Assembly: GCF_008087625.1 (NCBI RefSeq)
Contig: NZ_CP042997.1
Span: 8,060,001-8,124,000 of the forward strand
Source of the DNA: Aquisphaera giovannonii
Lineage (GTDB): Bacteria > Planctomycetota > Planctomycetia > Isosphaerales > Isosphaeraceae
Length of the DNA: 64,000 bases
Reading direction: 5' to 3'
The notes beneath the pieces were generated by a model. It saw only the letters and a program-made list of their open reading frames with translations, did not search any database and was not told the origin of the DNA. The position numbers were made by a program, and so were the translations under genes. Below, piece after piece: positions 43,451 to 54,837 of this stretch; within the stretch, counting starts at the first letter, position 1; the number at the start of each line of letters is the position of its first letter.

Positions 43451-44395
43451 ATGGATCCCGAGCAGTCCGGACAGGGCGGGCCGAGCGAATCCCTCCGGGT
43501 CGTGGCCCGAGAGGTCAAGCAGCGCCTCGAGTCCCTCATGAGGGCCGGTGTCAGGGAGATCCCCCTTACGCCGCTGCCCCCTCGCGTCGTCGCCCCGGAG
43601 CGGGTTGCCCCGAGCCGGGCCCCCGCCGAGGCCCCCGCCCCCCCGATCCTCGCCGATCCTGTGATTCCGCCCCCCGCTCCGCCGGCGGCGCCGCCCGAAT
43701 CTCGCCCCTCCCCGAAGCCGGCGGCGTCGAAGGAGCCGTCTTTCGCACCCGTGGAATCGCTCTTCCAGCCGGGCGAGTTCGAGGGGCCGGCCCTGCCCGC
43801 CGCCGAGCGACTGACGGTACTCCGGGACCTGGCCGCGGAGGTGGCCGGCTGCCGCCGGTGCGCGGAATTGGCCGCCACCAGGACCCAGACCGTCTTCGCC
43901 GACGGCAGCCCGACGGCCCGCCTGATGTTCATCGGGGAGGCCCCCGGCGCCGACGAGGACCGGACCGGACGGCCCTTCGTCGGCCGCGCCGGCCAACTCC
44001 TGACCGACATGATCACCAAGGGGATGGGCCTGAAGCGGGAGGAGGTCTACATCGCCAACATCCTCAAGTGCCGGCCCCCCGAGAACCGCACGCCCACCCC
44101 CGAGGAGACGGCCAACTGCATCCACTTCCTGGAACGCCAGGTCGAGGTCGTCCGTCCGGAGTTCCTCTGCCTGCTCGGCCGCACCGCCGCCGCGGGCGTG
44201 CTCAACACCAGCCTGAGCATGGGGCGGCTGAGGGGGAAGTGGTATCGCTATCGCGGGATACCCACGATCGCCACCTACCACCCGTCCTACCTGCTGCGCA
44301 ACCCGCCCGCGAAGAAGGAAGCGTGGGAGGACCTCCAGCTCCTGATGACCGCCATGGGGCTCCAGGTCCGCACCCGGCAGAAGGGCCAGCCCTGA
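43451..44395 (+). CDS. Type-4 uracil-DNA glycosylase (Fe-S)
   Basis: 314 residues from the ATG at 43451; a GTG at 43445 with better ribosome-site spacing is an alternative. A Pro/Ala-rich extension (about 40-115) precedes the glycosylase. The four Fe-S cysteines are Cys134, Cys137, Cys207 and Cys223. Motif A is GEAPGADEDRTGRPFVGRAG; the motif B region is ATYHPSYLLRNPPAKKEAW. Family 4 enzymes remove uracil from DNA and suit GC-rich genomes where cytosine deamination is costly. It is 56 bases after the HEAT-protein gene and 24 before the histidine kinase gene, so it is probably co-transcribed with both. Confidence 0.93.
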   Translation: MDPEQSGQGGPSESLRVVAREVKQRLESLMRAGVREIPLTPLPPRVVAPERVAPSRAPAEAPAPPILADPVIPPPAPPAAPPESRPSPKPAASKEPSFAPVESLFQPGEFEGPALPAAERLTVLRDLAAEVAGCRRCAELAATRTQTVFADGSPTARLMFIGEAPGADEDRTGRPFVGRAGQLLTDMITKGMGLKREEVYIANILKCRPPENRTPTPEETANCIHFLERQVEVVRPEFLCLLGRTAAAGVLNTSLSMGRLRGKWYRYRGIPTIATYHPSYLLRNPPAKKEAWEDLQLLMTAMGLQVRTRQKGQP

Positions 44396-44419
44396 CGCCT
44401 CCCGCTCGGGATCCAGTCC

Positions 44420-46351
44420 ATGGACACGCCCCAGAGGCTCTCCAACCAGACTCGGATCGCGGTCTTGCTGGGGGCGATCGTCGTCATCGTCGGCGTCCTC
44501 GCCGCGCTCGCCGTCGGGACCACCGCGAGGATGATCCGGGACCGCGACGGCGTGGCCCGTTCGCACGCGACCCTGGCGGAGATCCAGGAGACGCTCGCCC
44601 TCGTGGACGACGCCGAGGACCAGCAGCGCGGCTACCTGCTGACCGGCGACGAGGACCTCCTGGCCCCCTATGAGGAGGGCGTCGCCCGCTTCCTCAAGAA
44701 GCTCGATTCGCTCCGGGCCCTCATGGACGGCGACGAGTCGCAGCAGCATCGCATCGGCCGACTCGCGCTCGCCGCCCAGGCGAAGTTCGCCGCGATGAGG
44801 GCCCTGATCGACACCCGCCGCCTGCTCGGCCCGAATCAGGCCGCCGACAGGCTGGCGCCGGAAGTCCGCCTCGGGGTGAAGGACGAGCCGCGGACGATCC
44901 TGGGGGAGATGGTCGCGGCGGAGCGGGAGGTGCTCCAGGCCCGGATCGAGCGGGCCCGCCGCAGCGACGTCCGGGCGATCGCACTCTTCGCCGCGCTCCT
45001 CGCCTCGTTCCTGCTCTGCCTGCTCACCTTCTTCTGGCTCATCCGGAAGAGCCTGAGGCGCCAGGCCGAATACGCGCACCAGCTCCGCAAGAGCCGGGAG
45101 CAGTTCGCGCTGGCGGTCCGCGGCTCGAACGACGGCCTCTGGGACTGGGACATCGAGAACGACACCGTCTTCTATTCCTCCCGTTGGAAGGCCCAGCTCG
45201 GTTATCGCGACGAGGAGATCGCGCCCCATTTCTCGGAGTTCGAGTCCAGGATCCACCCCGGCGATCGCGACCGGGTCATGCTCGCCATCGGGAAGTACCT
45301 CTCGGGCCGGCTCAGGACGTATTCGGAGGAGTTCCGGATGCGGACGAAGGACGGGTCGTACCGTTGGATCCTCGCCCGGGGCGTCGCGCTCCGCGACTCG
45401 CACGGCAACCCGTTCCGGATGGCCGGCTCGCACACCGACACGACCGAGCGGAAGGAGTTCGAGAGCAAGCTGGCCGAGCAGAACCGGCGGCTCGAGGCCG
45501 CCATGGAGGCCGAGCGGGATACCAACGAGGCGCTGAAGCGGGCCCAGGCGCTCATGGTCGAGAACGAGAAGATGGCCGGCCTGGGCGCGATGGTCGCGGG
45601 CGTCGCCCACGAGATCAACAACCCGCTGGCCTTCATCACCAACAACGTGTCGATGCTCCACCGCGACTTCGCCGAGATCGTCCAGCTCCTCAAGCTCCAC
45701 GAGGAGGCGAGCCCGCTCATCGAGCGCGAGGCCCCGCGGACGGCCCGGATGATCGCCGAGCTCCGCCGGGCCGTGGCGCTCGACGATACCCTGTCCACCC
45801 TGCCGGACCTCCTCGAGCGGACGAGCGAGGGCCTGAAGCGCATCCGCCGGATCGTCAACGACCTCCGCCTCTTCGCCCGCCTGGACGAGGGGGACGTGAA
45901 CGAGGCCGACCTGAACGCGGGCATCCAGTCCACAGCGACGATCATCCAGGGCCGCGCCCGCGAGAAGGACGTCCGCCTGGAACTCCAGCTCGCCCCCCTG
46001 CCCCGCGTGACCTGCCACGCCGCGAGGATCAACCAGGTCGTCATGAACCTGATGGCCAACGCCATCGACGCCTGTTCCCAGGGGGGCGAGGTCACCGTCC
46101 GCACGGCCGACGACGACGGCCACGTCCGGATCGAGGTCGCGGACAACGGCCAGGGGATCGGCCCCGAGATCCGGCCGCGAATCTTCGATCCCTTCTTCAC
46201 CACCAAGCCCATCGGCAAGGGGACCGGCCTGGGCCTCTCCATCAGCTACGGCATCGTCCGCGACCACGGCGGCACCATCGAGGTCGACTCCACCCCCGGC
46301 CACGGCGCCCGCTTCACCGTCACGCTGCCCGTGAGCCCGCCGTCGCGGTAG
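44420..46351 (+). CDS. Membrane histidine kinase (CHASE3-PAS-HisKA-HATPase)
   Basis: 643 residues. TM1 is at about 13-36 ([19 protein letters not shown]). A CHASE3-type sensor lies outside the membrane (about 45-180; [20 protein letters not shown]). TM2 is at about 190-212. A PAS-3 domain fills about 225-345 ([35 protein letters not shown]). After a coiled coil comes HisKA with His397 in [13 protein letters not shown], then HATPase boxes [28 protein letters not shown] and [11 protein letters not shown]. All catalytic motifs are intact. The output partner is unknown; an orphan receiver gene lies at 26900-27304. Confidence 0.93.
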   Translation: MDTPQRLSNQTRIAVLLGAIVVIVGVLAALAVGTTARMIRDRDGVARSHATLAEIQETLALVDDAEDQQRGYLLTGDEDLLAPYEEGVARFLKKLDSLRALMDGDESQQHRIGRLALAAQAKFAAMRALIDTRRLLGPNQAADRLAPEVRLGVKDEPRTILGEMVAAEREVLQARIERARRSDVRAIALFAALLASFLLCLLTFFWLIRKSLRRQAEYAHQLRKSREQFALAVRGSNDGLWDWDIENDTVFYSSRWKAQLGYRDEEIAPHFSEFESRIHPGDRDRVMLAIGKYLSGRLRTYSEEFRMRTKDGSYRWILARGVALRDSHGNPFRMAGSHTDTTERKEFESKLAEQNRRLEAAMEAERDTNEALKRAQALMVENEKMAGLGAMVAGVAHEINNPLAFITNNVSMLHRDFAEIVQLLKLHEEASPLIEREAPRTARMIAELRRAVALDDTLSTLPDLLERTSEGLKRIRRIVNDLRLFARLDEGDVNEADLNAGIQSTATIIQGRAREKDVRLELQLAPLPRVTCHAARINQVVMNLMANAIDACSQGGEVTVRTADDDGHVRIEVADNGQGIGPEIRPRIFDPFFTTKPIGKGTGLGLSISYGIVRDHGGTIEVDSTPGHGARFTVTLPVSPPSR

Positions 46352-46424
46352 CATGGCAGGGAGAGCCCGCTCGCTCCGCGGCTCGTCCGCCGCGAGCGAC
46401 CTCACGAGGCCGTGAGATCGAACG

Positions 46425-47306
46425 ATGCACGAGTACGACAAGGGCAGCAAGTGGCTCATCCAGCATCATGGCGACGCCATCCTCTGGTTCGCCGGGATAC
46501 GCGACCTCGTCGAGTGGCGAGCCATGCATGCCGAGCTCGTCCAGCCCCGGCGATTCCCCGACGCCCTGCTCGAGGCCCGCCGCGCAGGGCAGGAGAAGGC
46601 CCGCCTTTACATCATCGAGATCGCCACCTACGCCGAGCCGCGCGTCGCCGAGCAGGCCGTCCGCGACGCCTGCCTCGTCTACCTACACCAAGGGAAACTC
46701 CCCGAGGTCCTCGTCGTCATCCTGAGCCGAAGGCGTCCCCGGCGCCCCGCGCGATCCGCCGACCTCCGCAGCGAGCAGGTTTGGACGCGCCTCCAGATGA
46801 CATGGCGGACGATCGAGCTCTGGAAGCTCCCGGCCGAGGAGCTGCTCCAGGCCGGCGACGTCGGCCTGATCCCATGGGTCCCGCTCTGCCGCTTCGACGG
46901 CCCCCCCGCCCCGATCTTCCGACGCTGCCGCGAGAGGATCGACCGCGAAGCCCCCCCGGGAGAACGCGAGAACCTCCTCGTCGTCTCGCAAATCCTCGCC
47001 AGCCTGCGATACACTGACGAGAGGCTCTTCCAACTTTTCGGGGGACGAGAAGCCATGATCGAATCACCGCTCCTCCTGAAGCTGAAAGACGAATGGACGC
47101 ACGAGGCCGCCCACGAGGCTGCCTGCAAGTCCATCATCGAATTTCTCCAGGCCCGCTTCGGGCCCGAGGCCGCGGGACTGCGGTCGGACCTTGACGCGAT
47201 CGAAGACCCGACGCGACTGAGCGAGCTGACGCGAGCCGCCGCGACCTGCACCGGCCTGAAGCACTTCCGCAGCCATCTCCGCGAGGCGACGGAAGGCAAG
47301 CCATAA
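46425..47306 (+). CDS. Rpn family nuclease / putative transposase-like protein
   Basis: 293 residues. The N-terminal PD-(D/E)xK-type part is visible: MHEYDKGSKWLIQHHGDAIL, then LLEARRAGQEKARLYIIEIA with the E-x-(A/T)-type core strand, and VYLHQGKLPEVLVVIL. The following block ELLQAGDVGLIPWVPLCRFD and FGGREAMIESPLLLKLKDEW is shared by a family present in many copies in planctomycetes and cyanobacteria. Related Rpn proteins promote RecA-independent recombination through DNA cleavage. The catalytic acidic set seems partly conserved only, so activity is uncertain. It follows the kinase gene by 73 bases. Confidence 0.8.
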   Translation: MHEYDKGSKWLIQHHGDAILWFAGIRDLVEWRAMHAELVQPRRFPDALLEARRAGQEKARLYIIEIATYAEPRVAEQAVRDACLVYLHQGKLPEVLVVILSRRRPRRPARSADLRSEQVWTRLQMTWRTIELWKLPAEELLQAGDVGLIPWVPLCRFDGPPAPIFRRCRERIDREAPPGERENLLVVSQILASLRYTDERLFQLFGGREAMIESPLLLKLKDEWTHEAAHEAACKSIIEFLQARFGPEAAGLRSDLDAIEDPTRLSELTRAAATCTGLKHFRSHLREATEGKP

Positions 47307-47433
47307 CCGCGATCGCAGGCCGTCCCGCACCCGCGGGGTCCGGCCATCGCGACGCGGCGTTCCACGGCCTCCTCGAGCTGGGCGATGGGGTCGTCGAGCG
47401 TCCGACTCCTCGCTGATCTCGGCGATCCCGCCC

Positions 47434-47477
47434 GTCTACGGTTTTGGCCGTTGACATCTACGGCCAAAACCGTAGAC
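47434..47477. promoter_or_regulatory. Palindromic operator of the blaI-M56 operon
   Basis: Two perfect 18-bp arms, GTCTACGGTTTTGGCCGT (47434-47451) and ACGGCCAAAACCGTAGAC (47460-47477), with an 8-base centre. The outer CTAC ... GTAG resembles the dyad bound by BlaI/MecI repressors. The promoter of the operon (47451-47478) lies inside it, so a bound dimer would block RNA polymerase. Confidence 0.85.
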
Positions 47478-47478
47478 T
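47451..47478 (+). promoter_or_regulatory. Promoter of the blaI-M56 operon
   Basis: A perfect TTGACA -35 (47451-47456) in the centre of the palindrome, a 16-base spacer and TAGACT (47473-47478) at the right arm edge. The ATG of blaI is 48 bases downstream. Confidence 0.75.
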
Positions 47479-47525
47479 GTCGCCCGTCGCTCGCGTGGAT
47501 CGGGATCCGAGGAGCATTCCAGGCG

Positions 47526-47984
47526 ATGGCACGTCCGAAGGCCGAACAGCCGACCCCCGGGGAGCTGGAGATCCTGAAGGTGCTCTGGGAGCGCGGGAGC
47601 CCGGCGACGGTCCGGGATGTCATGGACATCCTGAACGGTCGGCAGGAGCCGGCGCGGGCTTATACGTCGGTCATGAGCCTCATGAACGTCATGGCCGAGA
47701 AGGGCCTGCTGCGGAGGTCGCCCCACGGGCGGGCGTTCCTGTATGAGCCGGCGACGCCCCGCGACCGGACGCTCCGGTCGCTGCTGGGGGAGACGCTGGA
47801 GCGGGCCTACGAAGGGTCGGCCAGCCTGCTCGTCGCCCACCTGCTCGACCAGTCCGCGCCGACGGCCGAGGAGCTCGGCCGCATCCGCTCGCTGCTCGAT
47901 GAGTACGAGTCTCGATCGAGCGAGGAGCCCCAGCAAGGAGGTGCCCCGTGCAGGCGACCGCGAACGAAGCGATCCTCGGGCTGA
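47526..47984 (+). CDS. blaI: BlaI/MecI/CopY family repressor
   Basis: 152 residues from the ATG at 47526. The winged helix is clear: PTPGELEILKVLWERGSPAT, VRDVMDIL, AYTSVMSLMNVMAEKGLLRR and GRAFLYEPATP. The C-terminal helices form the dimer arm (LRSLLGETLERAYEGSASLL). The repressor would bind the 18-bp-arm palindrome directly upstream and control itself and the M56 protease. In BlaI systems the protease cuts the repressor on signal, giving induction. The last 37 bases overlap the M56 gene. The tail after about residue 132 is basic and looks disordered. Confidence 0.93.
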   Translation: MARPKAEQPTPGELEILKVLWERGSPATVRDVMDILNGRQEPARAYTSVMSLMNVMAEKGLLRRSPHGRAFLYEPATPRDRTLRSLLGETLERAYEGSASLLVAHLLDQSAPTAEELGRIRSLLDEYESRSSEEPQQGGAPCRRPRTKRSSG

Positions 47985-49798
47985 GCGGCCGGCTGATCTG
48001 GCTCTCCCTGCTCCACGCGACCTGGCTCGGCCTGCTCGCCGCCGCGGCCGTCGCGACCGCGTTCCAGGCGTGGCCGGGGCTCTCGCACAGGGCCCGTCAC
48101 GACGCCAGCCTCGTCGCCCTGGTCGTCGTGGTCCTCGGTGCACCAACCATCGGGATCGCGCAGCATGCCGCGGGTCTCTCGCGGGGCGGCGAGGCGGACG
48201 ATGCCGCCGTGTCGGCCGTCGTCGCCCTGAGAGCGGCCGAGCAGGATCGGACACGGCGGCCCGGGCCGGAGGTTGCGAGGAACGCAGAGACACCGTCACT
48301 CCCCTCCTCCCTGGAGGCAGCGTCTGCCTTGCTCCGTCGAGCGGCCGCCGTGATGAGCAGAGCCCAGCCCGTCGTGGTGACCGCGTGGTCCCTCGGCGTC
48401 CTGGGAATGGCATCCGTCCTGGCGATGGCAATGAGGGCGGCGAGGCGACTGCGACGATCCTCGACAGCGGCGGGGGCCCGCGTTCAGGCGCGGGCGACGA
48501 GGCTTTGCCGCCTACTCCGGGTCGGCCGCGCCCCGGAGATCCGCGTCCACGCCACGCTGGCCGAGCCGTGCCTGTGCGGCGCGATCCGGCCCGTCATCCT
48601 GCTCCCCGGGCGTTGGCTCGCGGAGGCGGGCCCCCAGTCCGTCGACGCGGTGCTCGCCCATGAGCTGGCCCACGCCCGCCGGGCGGACCACCTCGTCAAC
48701 CTGCTTCAACGCCTCATCGAGACGTGGCTCTTCTTCCATCCGGCCGTGCACTGGCTGTCGCGATCCCTCCGTCGCCATCGCGAATTCTGCGCTGATGCGC
48801 TTGCTGTTCGATTGACGGGCGATGCCCTGGCGCTCGCCCGGGCCCTGGAGTCCGTCGCGCTCCGTCGTCCCGTTCGCCCCACTCGGCTCCGGCCCGGCGC
48901 GTCGCTGGGCGGCGACTTCTCGTCCCTGTACCCGCGTATTCAGGAGTTGCTCGGCATGATGCCCGCTCGACCTCCTCGACGGTTGTGGCCGCTCGTGGCC
49001 TTCCCTTCGGCCGCCGCGCTGGCTGTCCTCAGCGTCTCGGTCGGCGCCGCGCAGGACGCCTCACCACCCGCCAGGCCCTCTCCGCAGCCCGCAACAGCCG
49101 CCTCCCTACCCGCCGGCCGCGGGCCTTCACCGGCCGCTCCTCTCGCGATTGGCGGCGTGCAGATATGCTACGAAGTCCGCGTCTACGATGTCGATGCAGA
49201 CACCTGGCGGGCTTGCGACACGAGCCCCCTGAAGTCGGCCGGCGAGGGACGCGGTTCTCAGGGTTGGGTGGTCGATAGCCAGGGGCTCGTCGGCATCCTC
49301 AAGCCTCTCGTCGGCGACACATGGGTTCAGACCCTCCAGTATCCGAAGGTGACCGCATTCGAAGGCTCGACCGCCACATTCCGGTCCGGACTCCGAGGAG
49401 CGGAGAAGCTCGACCTGACCGGCGCCGCGACCTCCGGCGGGATCCGGCTCTCGGTACAACTCCTCAGTCCGCTGCGAACTCAGGACGGAATCGATGGCCG
49501 ACTCATTGGGGACCCGTCCCGATCCGCCTCGCCTCCCGTCGAGGTTCGAGGCAACAAGCCAGCCGACCCGGGTCGGAGCGAGATTGCCTCCGACACCATT
49601 CAGGCGCCCGAAGAAAGCAAGGCCCAATACCAGGGAAAGGCGACCGTCCCCGCCGGGTCCAGCTTCCTCGTCTGCCTCGGCGACTTCACGCGAGAGATCC
49701 GCGGTGCGAAGGTGGCGAGCAAACGACTGGTCCTCGTCACACCGCAACGCATCGAGATGCAGCCGGGGATGGAGATCGGCTGGCCGCCTCGGCCGTGA
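47948..49798 (+). CDS. M56 (BlaR1-type) membrane metalloprotease with secretin-like C-terminal domain
   Basis: 616 residues from a GTG at 47948, placed 8 bases after AAGGAGG, inside the end of blaI. Helices are visible at about 13-40, 50-70 and 135-160. The zinc motif HELAH is at 238-242 in VLAHELAHARRADHL, with the usual downstream CADALAVRLTG. A fourth helix lies near 350-370 (LVAFPSAAALAVLSVSVGAA). Outside the membrane, BlaR1 would have a penicillin-binding domain. Here about 245 residues instead resemble the beta-domain of secretins (VQTLQYPKVTAFEGSTATFR; IRLSVQLLSPL; TVPAGSSFLVCLGDF). The signal is therefore probably not a beta-lactam. This reading of the domain is inference. Confidence 0.85.
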   Translation: MQATANEAILGLSGRLIWLSLLHATWLGLLAAAAVATAFQAWPGLSHRARHDASLVALVVVVLGAPTIGIAQHAAGLSRGGEADDAAVSAVVALRAAEQDRTRRPGPEVARNAETPSLPSSLEAASALLRRAAAVMSRAQPVVVTAWSLGVLGMASVLAMAMRAARRLRRSSTAAGARVQARATRLCRLLRVGRAPEIRVHATLAEPCLCGAIRPVILLPGRWLAEAGPQSVDAVLAHELAHARRADHLVNLLQRLIETWLFFHPAVHWLSRSLRRHREFCADALAVRLTGDALALARALESVALRRPVRPTRLRPGASLGGDFSSLYPRIQELLGMMPARPPRRLWPLVAFPSAAALAVLSVSVGAAQDASPPARPSPQPATAASLPAGRGPSPAAPLAIGGVQICYEVRVYDVDADTWRACDTSPLKSAGEGRGSQGWVVDSQGLVGILKPLVGDTWVQTLQYPKVTAFEGSTATFRSGLRGAEKLDLTGAATSGGIRLSVQLLSPLRTQDGIDGRLIGDPSRSASPPVEVRGNKPADPGRSEIASDTIQAPEESKAQYQGKATVPAGSSFLVCLGDFTREIRGAKVASKRLVLVTPQRIEMQPGMEIGWPPRP

Positions 49799-49811
49799 GG
49801 ACCGGCCCGTA

Positions 49812-52181
<2,370 letters not shown>

Positions 52182-52634
52182 TCAGCCGCCGATGACCCAC
52201 TCGCTGCCCGCCGGCGTGAAGCTGGCCACTTCCCCGGCCTTGAACCACATCGCGATCTCGCGCTCGGCCGACTCCGGGCTGTCGCTGCCGTGGACCAGGT
52301 TGTTCTGCTTGCTGCTGGAGTAGTCGCCGCGGATGGTCCCGGGCGCGGCGGCCACGCCGTTGGTCGCGCCCAGCAGAGTCCGGACGACGGTGATCGCCTC
52401 GTTCCCCTCCAGGACGCCGACGACGACCGGTGCGCTCGTGATGAACCCGATCAGGCCCTCGAAGAACGGCTTGCCGGCGTGCTCGGCGTAGTGCTTCTCG
52501 GCGAGCGCGCGATCGACCTGGATGAGCTTGAGCCCGACGACGGCCAGGCCCTTGGCCTCGAAGCGCGACAGGATCTGGCCGACGAGCCTGCGGTGGACGC
52601 AATCCGGCTTGAAGATGACGAGCGTGCGTTGCAT
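52182..52634 (-). CDS. ndk: Nucleoside diphosphate kinase
   Basis: 150 residues from the ATG at 52634; an ATG five codons upstream (52649) is possible, neither has a strong ribosome site. MQRTLVIFKPDCVHRRLVGQ is the usual NDK opening. The phospho-accepting His115 sits in NNLVHGSDSPESAEREI, the invariant NxxHGSDS motif. The enzyme moves the gamma phosphate from ATP to other NDPs, supplying NTPs and dNTPs. It is transcribed with the small membrane protein and ligA. Confidence 0.96.
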   Translation of the reverse strand: MQRTLVIFKPDCVHRRLVGQILSRFEAKGLAVVGLKLIQVDRALAEKHYAEHAGKPFFEGLIGFITSAPVVVGVLEGNEAITVVRTLLGATNGVAAAPGTIRGDYSSSKQNNLVHGSDSPESAEREIAMWFKAGEVASFTPAGSEWVIGG

Positions 52635-52872
52635 GCGAAGGTAACCCATACACGGGAGGGGATGGCGCGAGGCGGCCCGCGACTTACGGCGTCCTCGGGG
52701 CTCGAGACCGTTTCTCGATCAGGCCACCAGTCTAGTCCGAAATCGCGGCGGCATGCAACCGGACCGGCCGGGCCAATCGGCCATCGCGCCATCGCCCCGG
52801 GCATGCCGCGGCGTTATCCTTGCCGATCCGTCACGACCTCGCCGCCACGATGGATCCCCGGGAGACCACGCC

Positions 52873-54798
52873 GTGCCGTTTCCGCGTCCACGCCCACTGC
52901 TGCCCGCCACGGCGATGCTGACCGGCCTCATCCTCCTCGGCCTGCCGCCCCGTGCCCGGTCGCAGGCCCCGCCGGCCCCCGCGGTCGCGGATCGGGCCGC
53001 CGAGTTCCAGGTCGCCATCGAGCGGAACGTCATGATCCCGGTGCGCGACGGCGTCCGGCTCGCGGCCGACATATATCGGCCCGCGAGGGAGGGCAGGCCC
53101 GCCCCCGGCCGTTTCCCCTCGCTGTTCACGCGGACGCCCTACGACAAGCGAGGGACGGGCGCGGAGGGGACGTACTACGCCGAGCGGGGCTACGTCGTCG
53201 TCGCCAACGATACCCGCGGCCGCTACGCCAGCGAGGGGGCCTGGAACGGGCTGGCGAACGACCCGGAAGACGGGTACGACGTCGTCGAGTGGATCGCCGC
53301 CCGGCCCTGGTCGGACAGCAAGGTCGGCACGTTCGGCACGAGCTACCCCGGCGGCACGCAGCACGCGATGGCGGAGATGAGCCCGCCCCACCTGACGACG
53401 ATGATCCCGATCGACGCCCTCTCCAACTGCGGCGTGGCGGGGATGCGGCACGGCGGGGCGTTCGAGCTCCGCTTCGTGAACTGGATCTTCCAGACCGGTG
53501 CCCCCGCCAGCAAGGCCGCGATGGCGGACCCCGCGCTGCGGCGGGCGCTCGAGGAGAGCGGCCGGCGGATCCGCCAGCACGTCGGCCTCCTGCCCGTTCG
53601 CCCCGGGACCACGCCCCTGCGACTGGTCCCCGAGTACGAGGCCTGGCTCGTCGCAGCCCTCCGCAGCGGCCCCGAGTCGCCCTTCTGGCACGTCAAGGGG
53701 ATGTCCGTGGTCGACCACGTGAAGGACTACGCCGACATCCCGGTCCTCCACGTGACCGGCTGGTATGATTCGTGGACCCGTCAGGTCACCATGAACTACC
53801 AGGCCCTGGCGCCGGCCAAGTCGTCCGTCCATCGCCTCGTGATCGGGCCGTGGACTCATGGGGCCCAGGGCTCGAATCTGGCCGGTGAGGTCGAATTCAC
53901 CCCCGAGGCCGCGGTGGACCTCCTCCGGTTCCGCCTGCGATGGTATGACCGCTGGCTGAAGGGCGTCCGAAACGGCGTCGACGACGATCCCCCGGTGCTC
54001 CTCTACGTCATGGGGACCGGGGACGACCGCAGGTCCGCGGGCGGCCGGCTGCGCCACGGGGGCTCCTGGAGGGCCGAGCGCGAATGGCCGATCGCGCGGA
54101 CCAGGCCGACTGCCTTCTATCTCCACGCCGACGGGAGCCTCGCCCCGGAGCCGCCCCGCGAGGCGTCGAGCCGGACGACCTACACGTTCGACCCGCGCAG
54201 GCCGGTCCCCACGATCGGCGGCAACATCTCCTCCAGCCAGGGCCTGATGTCGGCCGGCGGCTACGACCAGCGGGCGCGGCCCGACGGCCACCCCGCGACG
54301 GACGAGCTGCCCCTGTCGGAGCGCCGCGACGTGCTCGTCTTCCGCTCGGCGCCGCTCGCCGAGGACGTGGAGGTGACGGGGACCGTCGAGGCGAAACTGT
54401 GGATCAGCTCCACGGCACCCGACACCGACTTCACGGCCAAGCTGATCGACGAGGTCCCGCCCAACGCCGACTACCCGCTGGGCTTCGACCTCAACCTGGG
54501 CGACTCGATCCTCCGCGCCCGGTACCGCGAGGGCCTGGACCACCAGGCCCCCGCACTGAAGGCGGGCGAGGCCGTGCCGATCACGATCACGCTCTATCCG
54601 ACGTCGAACGTCTTCAAGAAGGGGCACCGGATCCGCGTGGACGTCTCGAGCAGCAACTACCCGAGGTTCGACGTGAACCCGAACACCGGGGAGCCCCTGG
54701 GCGAGGACCGCCGGACGGCCCCGGCGGACAACACCGTCTTCCACGACGCGGCCCATCCGTCGTCGCTCGTCCTGCCAATCATCCCGCCCCCGCGCTGA
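52873..54798 (+). CDS. CocE/NonD family hydrolase (S15-like), secreted
   Basis: 641 residues from a GTG at 52873 with GGGAG 8 bases upstream. A signal peptide (about 1-35, LLPATAMLTGLILLGLPPRA) is followed by an alpha/beta hydrolase domain: MIPVRDGVRLAADIYRP, FTRTPYDKRG, the nucleophile Ser157 in FGTSYPGGTQ, Asp299 in GWYDSW and His329 in GPWTHG. The jelly-roll C-terminal domain of the family ends it (AKLWISSTAPDTDFTAKLID; FKKGHRIRVDVSSSNYPRFD). Relatives include cocaine esterase and glutaryl-7-ACA acylase. The natural substrate is an ester or amide that cannot be named. It is divergent from ndk. Confidence 0.92.
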   Translation: MPFPRPRPLLPATAMLTGLILLGLPPRARSQAPPAPAVADRAAEFQVAIERNVMIPVRDGVRLAADIYRPAREGRPAPGRFPSLFTRTPYDKRGTGAEGTYYAERGYVVVANDTRGRYASEGAWNGLANDPEDGYDVVEWIAARPWSDSKVGTFGTSYPGGTQHAMAEMSPPHLTTMIPIDALSNCGVAGMRHGGAFELRFVNWIFQTGAPASKAAMADPALRRALEESGRRIRQHVGLLPVRPGTTPLRLVPEYEAWLVAALRSGPESPFWHVKGMSVVDHVKDYADIPVLHVTGWYDSWTRQVTMNYQALAPAKSSVHRLVIGPWTHGAQGSNLAGEVEFTPEAAVDLLRFRLRWYDRWLKGVRNGVDDDPPVLLYVMGTGDDRRSAGGRLRHGGSWRAEREWPIARTRPTAFYLHADGSLAPEPPREASSRTTYTFDPRRPVPTIGGNISSSQGLMSAGGYDQRARPDGHPATDELPLSERRDVLVFRSAPLAEDVEVTGTVEAKLWISSTAPDTDFTAKLIDEVPPNADYPLGFDLNLGDSILRARYREGLDHQAPALKAGEAVPITITLYPTSNVFKKGHRIRVDVSSSNYPRFDVNPNTGEPLGEDRRTAPADNTVFHDAAHPSSLVLPIIPPPR

Positions 54799-54837
54799 TC
54801 CGAGGGGGCGCGGGGGCGGGGAGGAGTCGGGCCGGGC

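Noticed and set aside
43253-46459. A 1068-codon open frame on the minus strand
   Set aside because: Antisense to the uracil-DNA glycosylase and histidine kinase genes, which carry all catalytic motifs.
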